In this document: piece by piece, positions 57,121 to 64,000 of the stretch
Layout of the letters: the number at the start of each line of letters is the position of its first letter
Position numbering within the stretch: the stretch's first letter is position 1
Assembly: GCF_009866765.1 (NCBI RefSeq)
Contig: NZ_CP019431.1
Coordinates: 4,836,001 to 4,900,000, forward strand
DNA length: 64,000 nucleotides
Source of the DNA: Pseudomonas sp. S35
Lineage (GTDB): Bacteria > Pseudomonadota > Gammaproteobacteria > Pseudomonadales > Pseudomonadaceae
Direction: 5' to 3'
Translations under genes and position numbers: made by a program
The notes under the pieces: generated by a model
Databases searched by the model: none
Seen by the model: the letters and a program-made list of their open reading frames with translations, nothing else
Told to the model about the DNA's origin: nothing

Positions 57121-58539
57121 CTGAAACCGGCCCCCGCCCTGCCCCAGCGCCGTCGCCAACGCATCAAACCCCTCGCGCAACAGCTGATCATCCCCCGACG
57201 TATTGCAGATGCTCGCCCGAATAAACTGCGGCACCGCCGTCTGGCCCACGGCAAACGCCTCGGCGGTGGCGATCAGGTAGTTGTTCTGCTTGAGTTCCGC
57301 CTCGATTTCCGACGCACGCCACGGCTCCGGCACTTCGATCCAGAAGTGCGGGCTGTTGAGGTGAGTGCGGTATTGCAGGCCTTCCAGCAGGTCGCGTACC
57401 AGGGCTTTACGCCGGCTGATCTCGTTGATCTGCTGGCGCAGCAGGTACTCTGCCGTGCCGTTTTCGATCCATTGGGTGGCCAGTTCCAGGGTCACTGGCG
57501 TGGCCATCCAGCAAGTTGAGCGCAGGGCCGCTGATATCCGGCTGACCAGCGCCGGCGGCGCGTGCACATACCCCACCCGCAATCCAGCGGACACCGCTTT
57601 GCTGAGGCTGCTGATCAAAATCGTACGCTCGGGGGCGAAATGGCTGAGGGGTGGCGGACGGTCCTCTACCAATACGCCGTGAGCTTCATCCTCAAGGATC
57701 AACAGGTTGTGTTCGCGGCACACCTTGACCAGTGCTTCGCGGCGCGCCACCGACAACACCGCGGTGGTGGGATTCTGGATCGTCGGCGTGCAGTACAACG
57801 CCGAAACCCGGTGATTACGACAGACTTCATCCAGCGCATTCGGCAACACGCCTTCTTCATCCATCTCCAAGCCGATCAGGCGGATGCCGAGCATCCGGGC
57901 TGCCGTGATCAGCCCAGGGTAAGTCAGCTGCTCGGTCACCACCGTATCGCCGGCCCGTAGCAGGGCCATCATCGCGCACAGCAAGCCGTGCTGGCCGCCA
58001 TTGACGCAAATGACCTGCTCGGGGATCGGATGAAAATCGCGCTGCACCAGCCATTGCGCGCCGGCCTCGCGGTAACGCGGCAGGCCGGCATCCGGGGTGT
58101 AGGCACTAATGTCCTGGAGGAACTTGGCGTTGGTCGACAGGGTTTGGAAGCTCTGGGCCAGGAAGGCGGTCTCCTGCCCGGGAATATGCATGTTGCGGCT
58201 CATGTCGAAGTATTGGCGCGGTTCCTCGCTGACGTTGCGAAAGCCTTCATCGCGCTGGCGCTCCATCCCACGCTTGCGCACGAATGTTCCGTCACCGACG
58301 CGCGCCACCACCAACCCGAGGCGCTCCAGTTCGCCGTAGGCGCGACTGATGGTGCCGATGGTCACACCCAAGTTGTCGGAAAGCACCCGATGGGGCGGCA
58401 GTTTTCGTCCCGGTTCAATCAAGCCTTCGAGGATGCCCCGTTCCATGACATCGGACAGGCGCTTGTACTTCACGCCCTGACCGTTGGACAAGCCCTCACG
58501 CATAATTGACACCATGTCAATATTTGTTTTGACAGCCAT
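57115..58539 (-). CDS. MocR-type regulator: GntR winged helix fused to a class-I aminotransferase-like PLP domain
   Basis: The 474-residue protein has an N-terminal winged helix (about 20-90; LSDVMERGILEGLIEPGRKL, TIGTISRAYGELERLGLV) and a PLP-binding domain with GGQHGLL, IQNPTTAVLS, LILEDEAHG and the Schiff-base lysine in ISSLSKAVSAGLRVGYV. It diverges from the EamA transporter and the sulfur-carrier gene run, about 100 bases apart, and probably controls it. MocR proteins often sense PLP or amino compounds, which fits a PLP-dependent cysteine-type pathway. The start MAVKTNIDMV is used; a Met at residue 9 is possible. Confidence 0.88.
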   Translation of the reverse strand: MAVKTNIDMVSIMREGLSNGQGVKYKRLSDVMERGILEGLIEPGRKLPPHRVLSDNLGVTIGTISRAYGELERLGLVVARVGDGTFVRKRGMERQRDEGFRNVSEEPRQYFDMSRNMHIPGQETAFLAQSFQTLSTNAKFLQDISAYTPDAGLPRYREAGAQWLVQRDFHPIPEQVICVNGGQHGLLCAMMALLRAGDTVVTEQLTYPGLITAARMLGIRLIGLEMDEEGVLPNALDEVCRNHRVSALYCTPTIQNPTTAVLSVARREALVKVCREHNLLILEDEAHGVLVEDRPPPLSHFAPERTILISSLSKAVSAGLRVGYVHAPPALVSRISAALRSTCWMATPVTLELATQWIENGTAEYLLRQQINEISRRKALVRDLLEGLQYRTHLNSPHFWIEVPEPWRASEIEAELKQNNYLIATAEAFAVGQTAVPQFIRASICNTSGDDQLLREGFDALATALGQGGGRFQL

Positions 58540-58642
58540 CTTTCGCCCTAATAGTGTGCTTTTACGGGTTCAATCGCCGAATTTTATAACTCATTACAAG
58601 TTCAATATAGAGTTCAATTCCGGCTCAGGGAAGCAATAAACG

Positions 58643-59593
58643 ATGCCAATGTCCGCCGTTATCGAAAACACCGCCAAAACCAAAACCCAAAAACAGTGGC
58701 TGGCCGGGCTGGTCACCAGTGTGATGTTCCTGATCGTGTGCCTGAGTTGGGGCACCACCTGGCTGGGCATCAAGATTGCCGTGGAAAGCGTGCCACCCCT
58801 CACCTCTGCGGGCCTGCGCTTCCTGATCGCCTTCCCATTGTTCCTGTGTTTTGCCCTGGTGCGCCGCGAACCGATCCTTTTCCCCCGCGAAAGCCGCTGG
58901 TTCTTCGTGTTCGTGACCCTGTCGTACTTCAGCGTTCCCTACTACCTGCTCAACTACGGCGAGATGCATGTCTCGTCCGGCCTCACCGCGCTGCTGTTCA
59001 GTTGCATGCCGGTGTTTATCCTGATTTTCTCGGCGCTGTTCCTGCGTGAGCGCATCTACTTTTCCCAGGTGGTCGGCATTGGTATCGGTTTCGGCAGCCT
59101 GTACATGATCATCAAGAGCCAGGGCCTGCACCTGGACCACGCCGAGTTCTTCGGGGTACTGGCGATTCTGACCGCCGCGATCATGCACGCGTTGTGCTAC
59201 GTCATTACCAAGCAAAAAGGCAGCGCCATCAGCGTGATCACCTACAACACCCTGCCCATCGGCATTGCCGGGCTGATGCTGTTCGTTGCCGGGCTGTGGT
59301 TTGAAACGCCGACATTTGAAGACATCACCCTGCGCTCCTGGAGCGCCCTGTTCTATCTGGGGCTCGTGGCTTCGGTGGGCGGGTTCATCGTGTACTTCAT
59401 GCTGCTCAAGCGCTTGAGCCCGATCATCTTGTCGTTCGTGTTCATCATCTTTCCGGTGTTCGCGGTGATCATCGGCGCCTGGTACGAAGGCCTGGCGATT
59501 TCCCGCGACCTGATGCTGTACTCGGCCATCTTGCTGGCTGGTTTCGCAATTACCAAGTTGCCTGTTGAAAAACTCCTGGCCAAGAAAAATTGA
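58643..59593 (+). CDS. EamA/DMT-family transporter
   Basis: The 316-residue protein has ten predicted membrane segments in two EamA repeats (FLIVCLSWGTTWLGIKIAV; LSWGTTW type motif at start, ALFYLGLVASVGGFIVYFML in the second half). Family members include exporters of cysteine, O-acetylserine and other metabolites (for example EamA/YdeD), which suits its place at the head of a predicted cysteine or thio-compound gene run. Its stop overlaps the sequence just before the next start (23 bases apart), indicating an operon. Confidence 0.88.
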   Translation: MPMSAVIENTAKTKTQKQWLAGLVTSVMFLIVCLSWGTTWLGIKIAVESVPPLTSAGLRFLIAFPLFLCFALVRREPILFPRESRWFFVFVTLSYFSVPYYLLNYGEMHVSSGLTALLFSCMPVFILIFSALFLRERIYFSQVVGIGIGFGSLYMIIKSQGLHLDHAEFFGVLAILTAAIMHALCYVITKQKGSAISVITYNTLPIGIAGLMLFVAGLWFETPTFEDITLRSWSALFYLGLVASVGGFIVYFMLLKRLSPIILSFVFIIFPVFAVIIGAWYEGLAISRDLMLYSAILLAGFAITKLPVEKLLAKKN

Positions 59594-59616
59594 CCCTCCA
59601 TCAACGCGAGAGAAAC

Positions 59617-61479
59617 ATGGACGTCCTCCGCCCAAAAGCCCTGGAACAAATCTACGCCCACGCCAGCCGCAGCTACCCCGAGGAGTGCTGTGGCTACGTC
59701 TTCGCCGACGGCAGCGTGTACCTGGGCAGCAATATCCAGAATGAACTGCACCGCAAGAACCCTGGGATGTACCCGCGCAGCGCGGCCAACGGCTACACCT
59801 TCTCAGTGGCCGACACCCTGCTGCTGAACAAGGCTTTTCGCAGCGATAACCCGGTGGTGGTGATCTACCACTCCCACCCGGACGTCGGCGCCTACTTCAG
59901 CGACGAAGACCAGGACAAGGCACTGTTCCTGGGCGAACCGATCCACCCCGTCAGCTACCTGGTGGTCGACGTTCGCCAAGGCCAGGCCCTGGGTTCCAAG
60001 CTGTTTGCCTGGGATGGCAAGCATTTCGCCCTTCAACCCTTCAACGACCTGCACACGGAGTTGTCCATGAACGCTGTCTCTTTCCCCGATATCCTGGTTC
60101 GCGTGGCCAAGCTGCCGGAATCGACCCTTGAGAGCACCGGATCGACATTGCGCGAAGTCATTGAAAACCTCTGCAACAACCACCCGCAATTGCGTCCGCA
60201 TCTGTTTCACGAGAAGAACAACCAGCTCAAGGAACACTTCCTGTTTACCGCCGAGGAGGAACTGATCGAGGCCGACGAACTATTGCCGGAAAAAGCCCGG
60301 ATCGAAGTGTTGCTCGCCACCTCGGGCGGCATTGACGTCGACACCCTGAGCAACGAAGAAGTACAGCGCTATGTGCGCCACATCACCTTGCCCGGCGTGG
60401 GCCGCGAAGGGCAATTGAACCTCAAGAAAGCCAAAGTGCTGATCATCGGCACCGGTGGCCTGGGCTCGCCCATCAGCCTGTACCTGGCGGCAGCCGGTGT
60501 CGGCACCCTGGGCCTGGTGGATTTCGACGTGGTGGAAAGCAGCAACCTGCAACGCCAGATCGTCCACGGCAACAGCACCTTGGGCATGCCCAAGGTCGAA
60601 TCCGCCAAACAACGGCTGCAAGACCTCAACCGCCATATCCAGATCAACGCCCACGACACCGCCCTGAATACCGATAACGCCCTGGAACTGGTGGGCGCCT
60701 ATGACCTGGTGATCGACGGCACCGACAATTTCGACACCCGCTACCTGGTCAACGATGCCTGCGTACAGCTTGGAAAGCCGTTGGTGTATGGCGCGATCTA
60801 CCGCTTCGACGGGCAGATCAGCGTGCTCAACTACAAGGGCGGGCCGTGCTATCGCTGCCTGTTCCCCAGCGCACCGCCCGCAGAGCTGGCGCCCAATTGC
60901 AGTGCCGGTGGCGTGATCGGCGTGTTGCCCGGCGTAGTCGGGATGATCCAGGCCACCGAGGCGATCAAGCTGCTGATCGGCATTGGCGAGCCTTTGTCCG
61001 GGCGCCTGATGCGCTTCGACGCGTTGGCGATGAAGTTCAGCGAGATCCGCTTCAAGCGGCGCGCCGACTGCCCGTGCTGCTCGGAACTACGCCACAGCGA
61101 AAACGTCGCGCCAGCCGTGTGTGCCGACGCCATGCCCAGCACACCGTCACTGGCCGAAGAGCGCTACATCAAGCCACGAGTGCTCAAGCAATTGCTCGAC
61201 CACCCGCGCAGCGCCGACGTGCTGCTGGACGTGCGCGACGCCAGCGAACTGGAGGTGTGCAAGTTACCGGGCGTGGTGCACATCCCCCTGGCCGAGCTGG
61301 ATGGCCAACTTGACCGCCTCAGCCGCGACAACACCCATTACCTGATCTGCTATGCCGGCACCCGCGCCGAGCAAGCGGCCAGTACGCTGCTGGCGGCCGG
61401 CTTTGCCAACACCAAGGTACTGCAAGGCGGCATGAAACACTGGGTTCGCGACGTCGAACCCGACATGCCGTTGTACTGA
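59617..61479 (+). CDS. Four-domain fusion: JAMM protease - ubiquitin-like sulfur carrier - E1-like ThiF/MoeB - rhodanese
   Basis: The 620-residue protein starts at the ATG at 59617 (GAGAGAAAC before it). Residues 1-145 are a JAMM/Mec-type isopeptidase: PEECCG (Glu22/23) and HSHPDVGAYFSDED (His85, His87, Ser95, Asp98, the H-x-H-x7-S-x2-D zinc motif). Residues about 152-240 look like a MoaD/ThiS/CysO beta-grasp carrier ending SGG (Gly237-Gly238). Residues about 250-490 are an E1-like adenylating domain: GTGGLGS (278-284), DFDVVESSNLQRQ, DGTDNF, zinc pairs Cys411/414 and Cys485/488, and candidate thiol Cys428. Residues about 515-620 are a rhodanese with active Cys578 (CYAGTR). Together these supply activation, sulfuration and processing of a protein thiocarboxylate. 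Confidence 0.88.
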   Translation: MDVLRPKALEQIYAHASRSYPEECCGYVFADGSVYLGSNIQNELHRKNPGMYPRSAANGYTFSVADTLLLNKAFRSDNPVVVIYHSHPDVGAYFSDEDQDKALFLGEPIHPVSYLVVDVRQGQALGSKLFAWDGKHFALQPFNDLHTELSMNAVSFPDILVRVAKLPESTLESTGSTLREVIENLCNNHPQLRPHLFHEKNNQLKEHFLFTAEEELIEADELLPEKARIEVLLATSGGIDVDTLSNEEVQRYVRHITLPGVGREGQLNLKKAKVLIIGTGGLGSPISLYLAAAGVGTLGLVDFDVVESSNLQRQIVHGNSTLGMPKVESAKQRLQDLNRHIQINAHDTALNTDNALELVGAYDLVIDGTDNFDTRYLVNDACVQLGKPLVYGAIYRFDGQISVLNYKGGPCYRCLFPSAPPAELAPNCSAGGVIGVLPGVVGMIQATEAIKLLIGIGEPLSGRLMRFDALAMKFSEIRFKRRADCPCCSELRHSENVAPAVCADAMPSTPSLAEERYIKPRVLKQLLDHPRSADVLLDVRDASELEVCKLPGVVHIPLAELDGQLDRLSRDNTHYLICYAGTRAEQAASTLLAAGFANTKVLQGGMKHWVRDVEPDMPLY

Positions 61480-61494
61480 TCGGAGGGCTGACTG

Positions 61495-62409
61495 ATGCTG
61501 CATAACTCAATCCTCGACGCCATCGGCCACACACCTATCGTGCGCCTGGCACAGTTCTCCGAAGACCTCGGCATCGAGGTCTACGCCAAGCTTGAATCCC
61601 TCAACCCCGGTGGCAGCCACAAGGCGCGCATCGCCTTGGGCATGATCCTCGACGCCGAACGGCGGGGCGTGCTGATGCGCGATTGCGGGCAAACCATCAT
61701 CGAGCCCAGCGGCGGCAATACCGGCATCGGCCTGGTGATGGCGGGCAATGTGCTGGGCTACAAGGTAGTGCTGGTGATTCCCGACAACTACAGCCCCGAA
61801 AAACAGAAGCTGCTGCGCCTGTACGGCGCCAAGGTGGTGCTCTCGGACAGCCGCCTGGGCAACAATTCCCATGGCGAAAAGTGCATGGAGCTGCAGCTGG
61901 AAAACCCCAGCTACGTGATGCTCAACCAGCAACGCAACGGCGCCAATCCGCAGACCCACCGCGACACCACCGCACCGGAAATCCTGCGCGCCTTTGGTGA
62001 GCGCCGCGTGGACTACTTCGTCAGCGGCATCGGCACCGGTGGCCACATCACCGGCATCGGCGAAACCCTCAAAGCCGCCTGGCCGGCCATCCGCGTCATG
62101 GGTGTGGAACCGGAAGAATGCGACCTGCTGAAAAACCAGCATGCGCCACACCACATCCAAGGCCTGTCGATTGGCCTGATTCCGAGCATCCTCAATCTCG
62201 ATGTGATCGACGGCATGCTCAAGGTCTCGCGCCAGGACTGCATCGACATGATGAAACGCATCATGCGCACCGATGCCATCAGCCTGGGTCTGTCCTCCGC
62301 TGCCAATATGGTGGCCGTCGCCCAACTGGCCCCCGAACTACCGCCCGAAACGGTGGTGTTGACCATGGTCTATGACAATGCCGACAGCTACCTGCCCAGT
62401 TTCGAATAA
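61495..62409 (+). CDS. PLP-dependent cysteine synthase homologue (CysK/CysM family)
   Basis: The 304-residue protein has the fold-type II signatures: the Schiff-base lysine in NPGGSHKARIALGM (Lys43), the substrate loop PSGGNTGIGLVM, VSGIGTGGHITGIGETLK and GLSIGLIPSILNLD. The lysine motif (SHKAR) differs from the SVKDR of housekeeping CysK, suggesting specialised use. It starts 15 bases after the sulfur-carrier fusion stop, with GGAGG upstream. By analogy with mycobacterial CysM, which uses the CysO thiocarboxylate, it may take sulfur from the fused carrier. Confidence 0.87.
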   Translation: MLHNSILDAIGHTPIVRLAQFSEDLGIEVYAKLESLNPGGSHKARIALGMILDAERRGVLMRDCGQTIIEPSGGNTGIGLVMAGNVLGYKVVLVIPDNYSPEKQKLLRLYGAKVVLSDSRLGNNSHGEKCMELQLENPSYVMLNQQRNGANPQTHRDTTAPEILRAFGERRVDYFVSGIGTGGHITGIGETLKAAWPAIRVMGVEPEECDLLKNQHAPHHIQGLSIGLIPSILNLDVIDGMLKVSRQDCIDMMKRIMRTDAISLGLSSAANMVAVAQLAPELPPETVVLTMVYDNADSYLPSFE

Positions 62410-62446
62410 CCGGTTTTCCAACCAGCCAGAATGCGGGGGTGCCTCA

Positions 62447-63439
62447 ATGGGCGGCTTTATCGACATGCAACAGTTGCACGATGAGTTGCTCACCCACCTC
62501 ATCAAGACCCTCACGCCCGCACAGATGAAAAAACTGGAGCCGCACCTGGCGCCACTGATCCAGCAGACCGCCCAGGCGGTAGCCGAGGACCTGATTGCCT
62601 ACGCCTATCGCGACCCGGCGTCCCGTGGGCGCGGCGAGCTGATCCTGGAGTCCTATGCCTCGTTCAAGGCGGTGTTGTATTACCGGTTGGCGCACCGCGT
62701 GTGGAACTTCCCTGACCAGACCAACGGCGTGTTCTCACGGATTGCCCTCAAGCTCAGCAACCAGGGCAAAGTCCTTTCCGGCGCCGAGATCCACCCGGCG
62801 GCGCGCATTGGTCGGCGCTTCGTGCTGGACCACGGCTACGGCACGGTGATCGGTGAAACCTGCGAGATCGGCAACGACTGCTACATCCTCTGCGGTGTGA
62901 CCCTCGGCGCCCGGGGCATTGCCAACAACCCCGACGGCAAGCGCCACCCTCGGCTGGGCAACAACGTCGAAATCGGCTCCGGCGCACGGGTGCTGGGGTA
63001 TGTGTTGATTGGCGATAACGTGTTTATCAGCCCGTCCTGCGTGATCACCCAGGACGTGCCCGCCGGCACCAAGGTCAAGGTGGTGAACCAGATCCAACTG
63101 CAAAAAAACGATGAGTCGGACCACAGCAACTACCTCGGCGCCTTCGCCCTGGATGAACGCCTGCACGTGGTCGGAGAGGTCAACGCCAGCCACAAGGTCA
63201 CGGTGCTGGACGCCGACTTCCACCCCTTGCCGGGGCTGATGCTGGAGCCGACCGTGAAGGAGCGTCACCACCTGCAATTTCGCCTGCACCGCGTCGAAGC
63301 CAGCAACCAACTGCCGCGCCTGCCGCTGAACCTGAAAATCTGCGGCCCGGAGTTTGAAATCACCCTGCTGTCCCCCCCTGGCTTGAGTGCAATGGTGCGT
63401 CACCTGCTGCAAGCCAGCCCACTGATCGTCGGAGGTTGA
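62447..63439 (+). CDS. Serine O-acetyltransferase-like protein with C-terminal extension
   Basis: Predicted to make O-acetylserine, the acceptor used by the adjacent cysteine synthase homologue. The 330-residue protein has an N-terminal helical SAT domain (about 10-130; AYAYRDPASRGRGELILESY) and a left-handed beta-helix (about 130-215) with hexapeptides (IHPAARIGRRFVLDHGYGTV, NNVEIGSGARVLGYVLIGDN). About 110 further residues (from NQIQLQKNDESDHSNYLGAF) match no domain I recognise. The ATG at 62447 follows GGGGGTG. Confidence 0.87.
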   Translation: MGGFIDMQQLHDELLTHLIKTLTPAQMKKLEPHLAPLIQQTAQAVAEDLIAYAYRDPASRGRGELILESYASFKAVLYYRLAHRVWNFPDQTNGVFSRIALKLSNQGKVLSGAEIHPAARIGRRFVLDHGYGTVIGETCEIGNDCYILCGVTLGARGIANNPDGKRHPRLGNNVEIGSGARVLGYVLIGDNVFISPSCVITQDVPAGTKVKVVNQIQLQKNDESDHSNYLGAFALDERLHVVGEVNASHKVTVLDADFHPLPGLMLEPTVKERHHLQFRLHRVEASNQLPRLPLNLKICGPEFEITLLSPPGLSAMVRHLLQASPLIVGG

Positions 63440-63441
63440 AC

Positions 63442-64000
63442 ATGTCCGTGCACACCATGGAAACCCTGGCGCTGTTCGACAGCGCGCCCTACCAGAACGC
63501 ATTCAGCGCCCGGGTGATTGCCGTCAGCGAACAGGGCATCGCCCTGGAACACACGCTGTTCTATCCCACCGGCGGCGGACAGCCGGGCGACACCGGCCAC
63601 TTGACCTTGCCCGATGGTACGCAGGTGACGGTGAGCGGCACCGTACGCGATCCCGTATTGCGCTCGATCATCTGGCACCAGGTAGAACACTGCCCCGCGC
63701 AGTTGACCGCCGGGGTCCTGGTCGATGCATCCCTGGATTGGGAACGGCGCTACCAGCACATGAAAATGCACACCTGCCTGCACCTGTTGTGTTCGCTCAT
63801 CGATGCGCCTGTCACGGGCTGCAGCATCAGTGCCGACAAAGGCCGCCTGGATTTCGACCTGCCGGAAATGACCCTCGACAAGGACAGCATCACCCGTGAC
63901 CTCAATGCGCTGATCGAACAGGCTCACCCGGTAAGAACCCTGTCGATGGCCGCCACGGAATACTCCACCCTGTTGCAAATCACCCGCACCCAGGCGGTTG
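63442..64000 (+). CDS. AlaX-type alanyl-tRNA editing protein (partial, cut by window end)
   Basis: Reading from the ATG at 63442 (GGAGG just upstream, two bases after the previous stop) gives at least 186 residues without a stop. YPTGGGQPGDTG and HTCLHLLC (the H-x3-H zinc part) identify the AlaX/AlaRS editing domain, which hydrolyses mischarged Ser- or Gly-tRNA(Ala). It is tightly coupled to the acetyltransferase gene. In this run it may remove wrongly charged amino acids produced by the pathway. The second half, with the Cys-x3-His ligands, lies outside the window. Confidence 0.85.
   Translation, partial: MSVHTMETLALFDSAPYQNAFSARVIAVSEQGIALEHTLFYPTGGGQPGDTGHLTLPDGTQVTVSGTVRDPVLRSIIWHQVEHCPAQLTAGVLVDASLDWERRYQHMKMHTCLHLLCSLIDAPVTGCSISADKGRLDFDLPEMTLDKDSITRDLNALIEQAHPVRTLSMAATEYSTLLQITRTQAV

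Overview
The window reads as chromosome of a Pseudomonas of the fluorescens group. The evidence is gene content and order: anr-apt, dnaX-ybaB, ligA-zipA-smc, the cmaX-crfX-cmpX-sigX-oprF block, nasS-nasT, ppsA/ppsR, rmf and pyrD. Two further signs are REP-type repeats of the GTGGGAGGGG and GTAGGAGCGAGC kinds and the high-GC, GC3-rich codon use seen in most genes.

Layout. 1-6 kb: anr (anaerobic regulator), apt, recR, a zinc-independent NADP-dependent oxidoreductase, ybaB and dnaX. 6-11 kb: a periplasmic solute-binding-like protein, a muramidase/periplasmic SH3 protein pair that looks like an effector with its immunity protein, an orphan SF1 helicase and the 4.5S SRP RNA. 11-20 kb: a zinc metallopeptidase-like protein, ligA, zipA, smc. 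19.7-29 kb: a purine-catabolism island (GntR regulator, xdhABC, guaD, second GntR regulator, BenE-family transporter). 29-38 kb: yggL, dacB, a CHASE/PAS/GGDEF diguanylate cyclase, rlmL, rmf, pyrD.

38-42 kb holds a remnant of an SPI-1-like type III secretion locus: a HilA-like winged-helix regulator, an IagB-like lytic transglycosylase and an InvG-like secretin, with no export apparatus. The transglycosylase gene is split by a complete IS256-family element with an exact 8-bp target duplication, and the pre-insertion gene can be reconstructed.

42-48 kb is a nitrate-assimilation block: nasS-nasT, nasA, a PP2C phosphatase/kinase fusion and cobA. The nasS and nasA leaders share one architecture: a sigma-54 -24/-12 element, two hexaloop hairpins of the ANTAR type, then an intrinsic terminator. 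The nitrite and nitrate reductase genes that lie between the kinase and cobA in P. aeruginosa are absent here. 48-57 kb: oprF, sigX, cmpX, crfX, cmaX, rraA, a hydrolase, ppsA and ppsR.

57-64 kb is the most interesting part. A MocR-type regulator diverges from a run of an EamA exporter, a single 620-residue polypeptide fusing a JAMM protease, a ubiquitin-like sulfur carrier, an E1-like activating enzyme and a rhodanese, then a cysteine-synthase homologue, a serine acetyltransferase with an extra C-terminal region, and an AlaX-type tRNA editing protein cut by the window edge. It looks like a self-contained protein-thiocarboxylate route to cysteine or a thio-metabolite, with the usual separate Mec, CysO and E1 functions collapsed into one chain.
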